From: Vibrio atlanticus
GTDB lineage: Bacteria > Pseudomonadota > Gammaproteobacteria > Enterobacterales > Vibrionaceae
Assembly: GCF_024347315.1 (NCBI RefSeq)
Contig: NZ_AP025461.1
Location: 1,178,001 to 1,242,000 of the forward strand
Direction of reading: 5' to 3'
Length of the DNA stretch: 64,000 nucleotides
Made by a program: the position numbers and the translations under genes. Of the stretch, positions 47,146-55,087 are shown in pieces. Position 1 is the stretch's first letter, and the number at the start of each line of letters is the position of its first letter. The notes below the pieces were generated by a model. That model did no database searches. It was not told where the DNA came from and saw only the letters and a program-made list of their open reading frames with translations.

Positions 47146-47442
47146 CTAGTTCAGCTCATAGCTTACAAAGTTATTCCAGTCATCAATTGCTTCTTCAGCA
47201 GCGTTTGAGTGCTTACGTACTGCATCATTTTGTTCTTCAACAAAATCATTGATACATTCTTTATAACGTCGAACATCCTCATTGAAGTTATCTACTTCGT
47301 ACTGATGATTAAACTGATAAGGTTTGTATGGTTTTGAACACGAATGGCTAGGTTGAAACATATCGGCAAATACTGAGCTACTTGTTAAAGAAAACAAAGC
47401 AACCGCGACCAATATATATTTCTGTTTTAAAAATGAACTCAT
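47146..47442 (-). CDS. Small secreted protein, cassette gene
   Basis: 98 residues with a clear signal peptide (KQKYILVAVALFSLTSSSVFA, cleavage near residue 26). The mature part of about 72 residues is acidic and helical with two Cys (HSCSKPYKPYQF and YKECIND), probably forming a disulfide. No family is recognised. Several Vibrio cassettes encode similar small exported proteins. Confidence 0.65.
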   Translation of the reverse strand: MSSFLKQKYILVAVALFSLTSSSVFADMFQPSHSCSKPYKPYQFNHQYEVDNFNEDVRRYKECINDFVEEQNDAVRKHSNAAEEAIDDWNNFVSYELN

Positions 47443-47513
47443 AAATCCCCCTAGAATAATTAAGGGATTATACAGAGTAAAGACCCATAATAATATTAAA
47501 TTGAACGAGAGTT

Positions 47514-47637
47514 ATAACGCCCTGTTAAGGTGTGAGTAACGCTATACTGAAGCTCCCGCATACCACCTTAAACACTAAACGCAACGCATAGTAAAAATGC
47601 CACGCGTTGCGAATCACTCTTAAACAGTTTGTTGAAC
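47514..47637 (-). other. attC site D
   Basis: On the minus strand GTTCAACAAACTGTTTAAG starts the site; arms GCAACGCGTGGCAT and GCGTTACTCACACCTTAACAG lead to R' GGCGTTATAAC. Its R'' box is supplied by element copy 4. Confidence 0.85.
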
Positions 47638-47722
47638 GAAGCCGCTGCGCGGCAGAGTAAAGCGAGTGCAAGCCATACTCTTGTAACACCATCACCCTGA
47701 TGGTCGTTGACAGGAGTAACTT

Positions 47723-48610
47723 ATGAATGCCACCGACTTAGAACGCTACAACGCCCTTTATGAACAACACCTTACCAACCTAAAGCTGCAAGGTAAACGA
47801 CCCGCGACCATTGATGCCTATTCTCGTGCGGTTCGTCGGATCACCGCACATTTTGATCGAGTCCCTGATACGTTAACCACCAATGACCTTAAACAGTTCT
47901 TCGCTTCTCTCATCCAAACCCACTCGTGGAGCACCATTAAACTCGATCGTAATGGCTTGCAGTTTTTCTATCGCTACACACTGGGTAAACAGTGGGAGTG
48001 GCTCAATATCGTGAAGCCGCCACAAGTGAAACGACTGCCCGACATACTCACACCGCAACAAGTCAGCTCACTGATTAACCACACGCGACAAGCCCGTTAT
48101 CAAGTCTTCTTCTTAACTCTTTACAGCATGGGATTACGCCTTGGTGAAGGGCTCAATCTCACGGTTCACGATATCGACAGCCAAACGATGCGGGTTCACA
48201 TACGCGAAGGAAAAGGCGGCAAAGACCGAATGGTGCCGCTTCCTCTGCGAACGCTTAAGGCACTCCGCACACACTGGCTCAGCCACAAGCACCCTCGCTT
48301 ACTGTTTCCCGGGCTTGGAAAAGGTAACGACGCACCGATGGACAGAGGCGGTATTCAAAAAACCATGAAGCTTGTGCTCAAAGAGTGTGACATCCAAAAA
48401 CACGCCAGCCCCCACTCTCTCAGACACTGCTTTGCAACGCACTTGCTTGAGCAAGGGCTTGACCTGCGTTCACTGCAAACGCTGCTGGGTCACGCAAGCC
48501 TTAATACCACAGCCCGTTACACCCGAATGACTGCGCTAAAACAACGCGATGCTGCGATGGCCATCAACCATTTAACTGACGCTCTAGACTTAACGGGGAG
48601 CATTACATGA
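47723..48610 (+). CDS. Tyrosine recombinase, copy 4
   Basis: 295 residues with an intact catalytic set (Arg139, His231-x-x-Arg234, His257, Tyr266). It starts at the ATG after ACAGGAGTAACTT. A hairpin CCATCA/TGATGG lies between the element's left end and the gene. The ATGA overlap couples it to the transposase, so the two proteins are probably made in a fixed ratio and may cooperate. Confidence 0.92.
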   Translation: MNATDLERYNALYEQHLTNLKLQGKRPATIDAYSRAVRRITAHFDRVPDTLTTNDLKQFFASLIQTHSWSTIKLDRNGLQFFYRYTLGKQWEWLNIVKPPQVKRLPDILTPQQVSSLINHTRQARYQVFFLTLYSMGLRLGEGLNLTVHDIDSQTMRVHIREGKGGKDRMVPLPLRTLKALRTHWLSHKHPRLLFPGLGKGNDAPMDRGGIQKTMKLVLKECDIQKHASPHSLRHCFATHLLEQGLDLRSLQTLLGHASLNTTARYTRMTALKQRDAAMAINHLTDALDLTGSIT

Positions 48611-49659
48611 GTACCTTTATTGAACTGCTTCGCCAACACCACTCTACGCTTAAGCGTCACTATCATGCGCAGCTCAATGGCGATATGCATCGGGCCATTG
48701 CGGCGATGCTCCGTTGCAAAACAGAGCAACAAGGTCGGTCACAGTGGTTTTGCAGCCACTGCCATCACGACGACCGATTACCGCTTTCTTGTGGTCACCG
48801 ACACTGCCCTCAATGCCAACAACGCACCACTTCTGACTGGCTACAACGTCAGCAGCAAAAGCGGTTACCTGTTCACTATTTCATGGTGACCTTCACTTTG
48901 CCGTATCAACTAAGAGTCTTAGCAAGACATCAACCTAGAGCGACATATAACGGTATGTTTAAGGTGGCATCGGGGGTTTTAAAGGATTTTGCGAAAAGAC
49001 AGATGCAAGGCGAGTTGGGCTTTACCGCTGTGCTGCATACCCACAGCCGACAGCGAAACTTGCACCCACACCTGCACATTATTGTGGCGGCAGGCCAATA
49101 CGACCCATCAAGACAAACGTGGCACAAAGGCAACAAACGTTACCTTTTTAACGCATTTGCTTTAGCCAAAGTCTGGCGAGCAAGAATGCTAGAAGCAATT
49201 AATCAGCACCCAACGTTGTGGCTGCCGAGTGGCATTCCCAAACAATGGGTGGTCGATTGTAGGCAGGTTGGTTATGGTCAGGCTGCACTGAGCTATTTAG
49301 CTCGCTATCTCTATCGTGGTGTGTTGCCTGATGAAGACATCATCCATATCACCGATGATACGGTCACGTTCCGCTATAAAGAGAGCCAAACCAATACATG
49401 GCGAACGCGCACTTTGCCCATCCTTAAGTTCTTGCTGCTCATTTTGCAGCACGTGCTCCCCAAAGGGTTACAGCGAGTAAGAGACTACGGATTTTTACGT
49501 GGTCAAGCACACGCCTTAAGAGTTCGTATTCAGCTGTTGCTGTTGAACCTACTCTATATGATGCCGCCAGTGACAGCACCGATAAGGAGCAAAGCGATAC
49601 GAGTATGCCCTTGCTGTGCACATGAAATGGCATGTGTTGGAGTAAGCCGACCCACCTAG
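48607..49659 (+). CDS. IS91-family Y2 HUH transposase, copy 4
   Basis: 350 residues. The N-terminal zinc finger uses Cys49/Cys52 (CSHCHH) and Cys62/Cys67/Cys70 (SCGHRHCPQC). The HUH metal site is His155-x-His157 (HPHLHII). Two active Tyr, 230 and 234 (SYLARY), make it a Y2 enzyme, as expected for rolling-circle transposition. The Lys/Arg-rich part and the CPCCAHEM finger form the C-terminus. In ordinary IS91 elements there is no tyrosine recombinase; a subgroup (ISSod25-like, from memory) does carry one upstream. Confidence 0.9.
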   Translation: MSTFIELLRQHHSTLKRHYHAQLNGDMHRAIAAMLRCKTEQQGRSQWFCSHCHHDDRLPLSCGHRHCPQCQQRTTSDWLQRQQQKRLPVHYFMVTFTLPYQLRVLARHQPRATYNGMFKVASGVLKDFAKRQMQGELGFTAVLHTHSRQRNLHPHLHIIVAAGQYDPSRQTWHKGNKRYLFNAFALAKVWRARMLEAINQHPTLWLPSGIPKQWVVDCRQVGYGQAALSYLARYLYRGVLPDEDIIHITDDTVTFRYKESQTNTWRTRTLPILKFLLLILQHVLPKGLQRVRDYGFLRGQAHALRVRIQLLLLNLLYMMPPVTAPIRSKAIRVCPCCAHEMACVGVSRPT

Positions 49660-49962
49660 CCGAAAGGCATTGGATAATAAGGAGAATGGCATTGACGAAA
49701 ACAGAGGAGATGTGACAACGAAAGAAACGAAAAACAGCTAACTGGTTGATAAGATTGCTATCGCAACCTTATCTTGACCTCGCTCGCCTTGAGAAAAGCC
49801 TCAAAGCGATGTGCCCTTCAAGTTCAATCGTACAATTTACTTAATAAAGTGGCTTCGGGCTTGTTCAACACTTGGGATTTAGTGTTGGCTACGCAACACC
49901 TTAATCCTTATTAGTTATGGTGATTGTCTTGCACCTAACTGAAATGAGCAATATAACAACAA

Positions 49963-50313
49963 TTACTTTAAACTTGCTTGGATGATTAGCAATTCAATGT
50001 CTTCGGCAGAATTATTTAATAAGCCATGAGTACCAAAACGTTTATTCACAATCATATCGCCAGCAATAACTCGTTTAGTTTCACCCTCAATAATCATTGA
50101 GCCTTCACCTTTGAGGATTATATACATTTCTTCATCATCTTCGTGAGAATGCTCCCCCATTGAACTACCTGGCGGCATAATGACACGAATAGCAAAGTCC
50201 CAAGCACCATCAAAATCTTTACGTCTAAAGGCACGGTAAATATCAATAGAGCCAACACCATCATGGCTATTGTTATCAACTTCTTTATCACAGTTGTAGA
50301 AATTACGAATCAT
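49963..50313 (-). CDS. Small cupin-domain protein, cassette gene
   Basis: 116 residues, a single cupin_2 barrel. Metal ligands His55 and His57 with Glu61/62 (GEHSHEDDEEMY) and the second motif (FGTHGLLNN) are present. The substrate is unknown; such proteins range from sugar isomerases to dioxygenases or sensors. The start ATG has an AAAGGGAT ribosome site. The downstream R'' box was hit by element copy 4. Confidence 0.8.
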   Translation of the reverse strand: MIRNFYNCDKEVDNNSHDGVGSIDIYRAFRRKDFDGAWDFAIRVIMPPGSSMGEHSHEDDEEMYIILKGEGSMIIEGETKRVIAGDMIVNKRFGTHGLLNNSAEDIELLIIQASLK

Positions 50314-50425
50314 TGCTATCCCTTTCTATTCTTGTCCAATTAATAATATTTCTTACCGCTAAGAGGTTAAATTAAAAACAGTTTACGCTCTACCAAAACC
50401 ACACAGAAAATGTCACAAAAATTAC

Positions 50426-50551
50426 CATAACGCCTGCATAACACGTTTGCTACGATACAGACTTAACTGAATTTTACTGCCTTAACCACTGAAACTAAAG
50501 GCAAACTGACAACGCCGAGTGTAGCAAATCGTGTTGATGCATTTGTTGAAC
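50426..50551 (-). other. attC site E
   Basis: Minus strand: GTTCAACAAATGCATCAACACG ... AGCAAACGTGTTATGCAGGCGTTATGG. The outer arms TGCATCAACACG/CGTGTTATGCA pair well. Its R'' box is supplied by element copy 5. Closely related to sites F and G. Confidence 0.88.
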
Positions 50552-50636
50552 GAAGCCGCTGCGCGGCAGAGTAAAGCGAGTGCAAGCCATACTCTTGTAA
50601 CACCATCACCCTGATGGTCGTTGACAGGAGTAACTT

Positions 50637-51524
50637 ATGAATGCCACCGACTTAGAACGCTACAACGCCCTTTATGAACAACACCTTACCAACCTAAAGC
50701 TGCAAGGTAAACGACCCGCGACCATTGATGCCTATTCTCGTGCGGTTCGTCGGATCACCGCACATTTTGATCGAGTCCCTGATACGTTAACCACCAATGA
50801 CCTTAAACAGTTCTTCGCTTCTCTCATCCAAACCCACTCGTGGAGCACCATTAAACTCGATCGTAATGGCTTGCAGTTTTTCTATCGCTACACACTGGGT
50901 AAACAGTGGGAGTGGCTCAATATCGTGAAGCCGCCACAAGTGAAACGACTGCCCGACATACTCACACCGCAACAAGTCAGCTCACTGATTAACCACACGC
51001 GACAAGCCCGTTATCAAGTCTTCTTCTTAACTCTTTACAGCATGGGATTACGCCTTGGTGAAGGGCTCAATCTCACGGTTCACGATATCGACAGCCAAAC
51101 GATGCGGGTTCACATACGCGAAGGAAAAGGCGGCAAAGACCGAATGGTGCCGCTTCCTCTGCGAACGCTTAAGGCACTCCGCACACACTGGCTCAGCCAC
51201 AAGCACCCTCGCTTACTGTTTCCCGGGCTTGGAAAAGGTAACGACGCACCGATGGACAGAGGCGGTATTCAAAAAACCATGAAGCTTGTGCTCAAAGAGT
51301 GTGACATCCAAAAACACGCCAGCCCCCACTCTCTCAGACACTGCTTTGCAACGCACTTGCTTGAGCAAGGGCTTGACCTGCGTTCACTGCAAACGCTGCT
51401 GGGTCACGCAAGCCTTAATACCACAGCCCGTTACACCCGAATGACTGCGCTAAAACAACGCGATGCTGCGATGGCCATCAACCATTTAACTGACGCTCTA
51501 GACTTAACGGGGAGCATTACATGA
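50637..51524 (+). CDS. Tyrosine recombinase, copy 5
   Basis: 295 residues, identical in protein sequence to copy 4, with all five catalytic residues. ATGA overlap with the transposase. Confidence 0.92.
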   Translation: MNATDLERYNALYEQHLTNLKLQGKRPATIDAYSRAVRRITAHFDRVPDTLTTNDLKQFFASLIQTHSWSTIKLDRNGLQFFYRYTLGKQWEWLNIVKPPQVKRLPDILTPQQVSSLINHTRQARYQVFFLTLYSMGLRLGEGLNLTVHDIDSQTMRVHIREGKGGKDRMVPLPLRTLKALRTHWLSHKHPRLLFPGLGKGNDAPMDRGGIQKTMKLVLKECDIQKHASPHSLRHCFATHLLEQGLDLRSLQTLLGHASLNTTARYTRMTALKQRDAAMAINHLTDALDLTGSIT

Positions 51525-52573
51525 GTACCTTTATTGAACTGCTTCGCCAACACCACTCTACGCTTAAGCGTCACTATCATGCGCAGCTCAATGGCGATAT
51601 GCATCGGGCCATTGCGGCGATGCTCCGTTGCAAAACAGAGCAACAAGGTCGGTCACAGTGGTTTTGCAGCCACTGCCATCACGACGACCGATTACCGCTT
51701 TCTTGTGGTCACCGACACTGCCCTCAATGCCAACAACGCACCACTTCTGACTGGCTACAACGTCAGCAGCAAAAGCGGTTACCTGTTCACTATTTCATGG
51801 TGACCTTCACTTTGCCGTATCAACTAAGAGTCTTAGCAAGACATCAACCTAGAGCGACATATAACGGTATGTTTAAGGTGGCATCGGGGGTTTTAAAGGA
51901 TTTTGCGAAAAGACAGATGCAAGGCGAGTTGGGCTTTACCGCTGTGCTGCATACCCACAGCCGACAGCGAAACTTGCACCCACACCTGCACATTATTGTG
52001 GCGGCAGGCCAATACGACCCATCAAGACAAACGTGGCACAAAGGCAACAAACGTTACCTTTTTAACGCATTTGCTTTAGCCAAAGTCTGGCGAGCAAGAA
52101 TGCTAGAAGCAATTAATCAGCACCCAACGTTGTGGCTGCCGAGTGGCATTCCCAAACAATGGGTGGTCGATTGTAGGCAGGTTGGTTATGGTCAGGCTGC
52201 ACTGAGCTATTTAGCTCGCTATCTCTATCGTGGTGTGTTGCCTGATGAAGACATCATCCATATCACCGATGATACGGTCACGTTCCGCTATAAAGAGAGC
52301 CAAACCAATACATGGCGAACGCGCACTTTGCCCATCCTTAAGTTCTTGCTGCTCATTTTGCAGCACGTGCTCCCCAAAGGGTTACAGCGAGTAAGAGACT
52401 ACGGATTTTTACGTGGTCAAGCACACGCCTTAAGAGTTCGTATTCAGCTGTTGCTGTTGAACCTACTCTATATGATGCCGCCAGTGACAGCACCGATAAG
52501 GAGCAAAGCGATACGAGTATGCCCTTGCTGTGCACATGAAATGGCATGTGTTGGAGTAAGCCGACCCACCTAG
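51521..52573 (+). CDS. IS91-family Y2 HUH transposase, copy 5
   Basis: 350 residues, identical to copy 4 in protein sequence; zinc finger, HUH and both Tyr present. The 258 bases after the stop form the conserved right end, with the hairpin AACACT/AGTGTT near the terminus. That fits the replication origin end of a rolling-circle element. Confidence 0.9.
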   Translation: MSTFIELLRQHHSTLKRHYHAQLNGDMHRAIAAMLRCKTEQQGRSQWFCSHCHHDDRLPLSCGHRHCPQCQQRTTSDWLQRQQQKRLPVHYFMVTFTLPYQLRVLARHQPRATYNGMFKVASGVLKDFAKRQMQGELGFTAVLHTHSRQRNLHPHLHIIVAAGQYDPSRQTWHKGNKRYLFNAFALAKVWRARMLEAINQHPTLWLPSGIPKQWVVDCRQVGYGQAALSYLARYLYRGVLPDEDIIHITDDTVTFRYKESQTNTWRTRTLPILKFLLLILQHVLPKGLQRVRDYGFLRGQAHALRVRIQLLLLNLLYMMPPVTAPIRSKAIRVCPCCAHEMACVGVSRPT

Positions 52574-52834
52574 CCGAAAGGCATTGGATAATAAGGAGAA
52601 TGGCATTGACGAAAACAGAGGAGATGTGACAACGAAAGAAACGAAAAACAGCTAACTGGTTGATAAGATTGCTATCGCAACCTTATCTTGACCTCGCTCG
52701 CCTTGAGAAAAGCCTCAAAGCGATGTGCCCTTCAAGTTCAATCGTACAATTTACTTAATAAAGTGGCTTCGGGCTTGTTCAACACTTGGGATTTAGTGTT
52801 GGCTACGCAACACCTTAATCCTTATTAGTTAAAT

Positions 52835-53560
52835 TCATTTTTCTAGCGTACCGTAGACCCTTTCATACGATTCAACTAAGTCCAAAGTGGTTTGCCTTAG
52901 GACGAAAAAACAATTTGTGAAATCCGAAATATTGTTGCTGCGCCCATTTAAGACTATCGCGACGGTCGGATCAGCGAAGTTGTCAAAAAAATTTGAGTTG
53001 AAATGTTTGTAAAATGCAACTTGCATATCTTGGTCAAGAAAGTCGAGATATGCTGACAATGAACTCTGCAAGTGTAACGCCTTTGGAGGAAAGTCATTAA
53101 ACAGATAAAAGTGAAGGTCACGCTCGTGTACAACACCATTTCCGTCAATATATCGCGTACCTTTAACTTTGGTAACAAACGTTTTGTTGTTCAAGTAACC
53201 TGATAACTCATCTTCGGAGGGAAAAGTGGTGAACTTTTCATGAGGTTGCTCAGCTAAGACTCGAAACATTAAAACAGTTTGGTTTCTAACTGAACCAACA
53301 ATCTTCTTCGCTATTTCTTTCGATTTGTTAATTCTATCTGCTTCAAGTTTAACCGATGTCATTATATAAAAAATATACCCAGCAACGACCGACATAGATA
53401 AGTTACTGATAATATCTGCAAGCTCTGCACCTCCAGGAAAGAGCTCTGTGACATCAAAAAACACAACATCCAACAAAATTACGACTGCAAGCGCTATAAA
53501 GGCAAGTAAGCTTACTAGCATATTTTGCTTTAGCGCATACCAAAATGCTTGAGATACCAC
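52835..53560 (-). CDS. Membrane protein of unknown function, cassette gene
   Basis: 241 residues. Two transmembrane helices (about 12-35 and 48-70, joined by an acidic loop) are followed by a cytoplasmic domain of about 170 residues with no family I recognise (FLVLR-type strands, SYLDFLDQDMQVAFYKHFNS). The layout of two helices plus a soluble domain recalls membrane-bound effectors of defence systems, but this is only a resemblance. Its stop lies next to element copy 5; attC F is upstream. Confidence 0.7.
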   Translation of the reverse strand: MVSQAFWYALKQNMLVSLLAFIALAVVILLDVVFFDVTELFPGGAELADIISNLSMSVVAGYIFYIMTSVKLEADRINKSKEIAKKIVGSVRNQTVLMFRVLAEQPHEKFTTFPSEDELSGYLNNKTFVTKVKGTRYIDGNGVVHERDLHFYLFNDFPPKALHLQSSLSAYLDFLDQDMQVAFYKHFNSNFFDNFADPTVAIVLNGRSNNISDFTNCFFVLRQTTLDLVESYERVYGTLEK

Positions 53561-53576
53561 GATATTCCTCTATGAA

Positions 53577-53700
53577 TTTAACGCCTGCATAACACGTTTA
53601 CTACTATGCAATTATACTTAATATTGACGCCTTAAAACGAGAAACACCCGACAACCTGAGATGCCGAGTGTAGTAAATCGTGTTGATGCATTTGTTAGCT
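53577..53700 (-). other. attC site F (uninterrupted)
   Basis: Minus strand: R'' AGCTAACAAA, arm TGCATCAACACG, ... CGTGTTATGCAGGCGTTAAA. R'' and R' are both present and no element is inserted, so it shows what an empty site of this type looks like. Confidence 0.9.
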
Positions 53701-53707
53701 GCTAATA

Positions 53708-54403
53708 CTAACTAATTTTGGACTCTAGAGTAGAAACTAACCACTCATCGATCGATGAGGATAATTGTTCTTCGGTATTAAATATAATTATTTGTGATGA
53801 AGATAGATCAAATGTAATATCATCGACAGATCTAGAAATTAAGATAACATCTTTTCCAAGGGCGTGTGCTATACCTAGTTCATAAAATACATTAGGGTTA
53901 CGCCCACCAATATTAGCAACTACAAATTTAGATGCTAACATCTCCTTTATTATATGTGAGAGTAAATTACTTTGTACCTTAACATCATTCCCCTTCGAAC
54001 AGACATATTTATGCTTTCTAAAAGCATTTTCAACCCACTCAAAATCTTCGTTAAAATCAGGGTTTAAAGGTGTTAATACGAACACTGACTTGTCTTTAAT
54101 TGACATATTCTTGTCAGCACCAATTCTTTCTAAGAAATCAGTACCTGCAATACTAGATTTAGTATTACCCTCTATAATAAGTTTATTTGCGCTGTTAAAT
54201 CGTTCTTCTGTGGAAGAGATTTTTTTGTTTAACTTATAAATTTCACTTTCTAAGTCAAGTCTATACTTGTCGCTTTCATACGATTTCATCTTTATATAAC
54301 TATGAAATGCATTTTTAAATAGAAAATAAAAAATCAAAGCCACAGCAATGATTGGTATAGATGTAATAAAACTTGTCACCAATATCTCATAGGAATCAAT
54401 CAT
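53708..54403 (-). CDS. Membrane-anchored NDT/TIR-like protein, cassette gene
   Basis: 231 residues. One transmembrane helix (about 8-30), a coiled coil (about 38-75) and a C-terminal domain (about 103-225) with FVVANIGGRNPNVFYELGIA then HALGKDVILISRS. This RNPNVFYELG-type signature (Glu175) is shared by nucleoside 2-deoxyribosyltransferase-like and related nucleotide-processing effector domains that hydrolyse or sense nucleotides or NAD. It overlaps a small membrane-protein gene by 4 bases; the two share one cassette. A role in nucleotide signalling or abortive defence is inference. Confidence 0.75.
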   Translation of the reverse strand: MIDSYEILVTSFITSIPIIAVALIFYFLFKNAFHSYIKMKSYESDKYRLDLESEIYKLNKKISSTEERFNSANKLIIEGNTKSSIAGTDFLERIGADKNMSIKDKSVFVLTPLNPDFNEDFEWVENAFRKHKYVCSKGNDVKVQSNLLSHIIKEMLASKFVVANIGGRNPNVFYELGIAHALGKDVILISRSVDDITFDLSSSQIIIFNTEEQLSSSIDEWLVSTLESKIS

Positions 54404-54927
54404 TGACTTAGCTCCTCAACTTTCGATGTTAACTCTTTTACGATAACTGTATCTGCTTTTTTTTCGTATGCTTGCATTACTGATATAGACACTACAAGCA
54501 TTAAAATTGATGCAATTAAAGAAAAAATAAAGTACGCATGTACTTTTCCATTTAAACAAGAATCTAAACCGTCGATATCTAAATGGTTATAAAAACCAAT
54601 AGATACCATAAGTGCGATAATACAGAATACGAATATTGCATTAAATCCAAATGATTCATTTGGATTTAATATTAAAGAAGCTAAAATAAACGTACACGAC
54701 GTTAACTTAATTTCTATTGGCAATGTCATTAATAATTTATAAAAATTTAATGAAACCGCTTTTCTACACCAACACCACTTAACCATGAAGCTAGCTGCAA
54801 GCAGGCATACAGGAAAGAGCCAACTGCCATTTGCGAGAACAGATTGAGAAAGGCTTGAAATACCACCTTTTATTACTTCTGATGAAATCATAATCAATAC
54901 ATAATAAATACAAACAGTTAGTATCAT
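54400..54927 (-). CDS. Small polytopic membrane protein paired with the NDT-like protein
   Basis: 175 residues with about five hydrophobic segments and a short charged C-tail (EKKADTVIVKELTSKVEELS) that looks like a coiled coil and could contact its partner's coiled coil. It comes first in a two-gene cassette and overlaps the NDT-like gene by 4 bases, so the proteins are probably made together. No family is recognised. Both ends of the cassette are attC sites (F and G). Confidence 0.7.
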   Translation of the reverse strand: MILTVCIYYVLIMISSEVIKGGISSLSQSVLANGSWLFPVCLLAASFMVKWCWCRKAVSLNFYKLLMTLPIEIKLTSCTFILASLILNPNESFGFNAIFVFCIIALMVSIGFYNHLDIDGLDSCLNGKVHAYFIFSLIASILMLVVSISVMQAYEKKADTVIVKELTSKVEELSQ

Positions 54928-54964
54928 ACCATTATTATTTTTTAACTAAAAGATATTAGTAGCA

Positions 54965-55087
54965 GCTAACGCCTGCATAACACGTTTGCTACTATGCAGA
55001 TTAAGCCCAAATTTACCACTTAACACGGTAAACTCAAAGAAACCTAGAATGCCGAATGTAGCAAATCGTGTTGATGCATTTGTTATA
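54965..55087 (-). other. attC site G (uninterrupted)
   Basis: Minus strand: R'' TATAACAAA, arms TGCATCAACACG/CGTGTTATGCA, R' GGCGTTAGC. Nearly the same sequence as E and F. It follows the HNH gene. Confidence 0.9.

Larger units (their letters stand above)
47638..49917 (+). mobile_element. Composite recombinase/IS91-like element, copy 4 (intact)
   Basis: 2280 bases, from GAAGCCGCTGCGCGGC to ...TTATTAGTTA. Both genes are open. By eye it is identical to copy 5 throughout, including the variant last bases TTAGTTA, which points to very recent movement or gene conversion. Confidence 0.9.
50552..52831 (+). mobile_element. Composite recombinase/IS91-like element, copy 5 (intact)
   Basis: 2280 bases, apparently identical to copy 4, inserted between the 52.8-kb cassette gene and attC E. 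Same orientation as all the other copies. Confidence 0.9.

Noticed and set aside
40802..52573. The repeated recombinases as integron integrases (IntI)
   Set aside because: They lack the extra helix domain of IntI, are inside repeated mobile units, and are coupled to IS91-type transposases.
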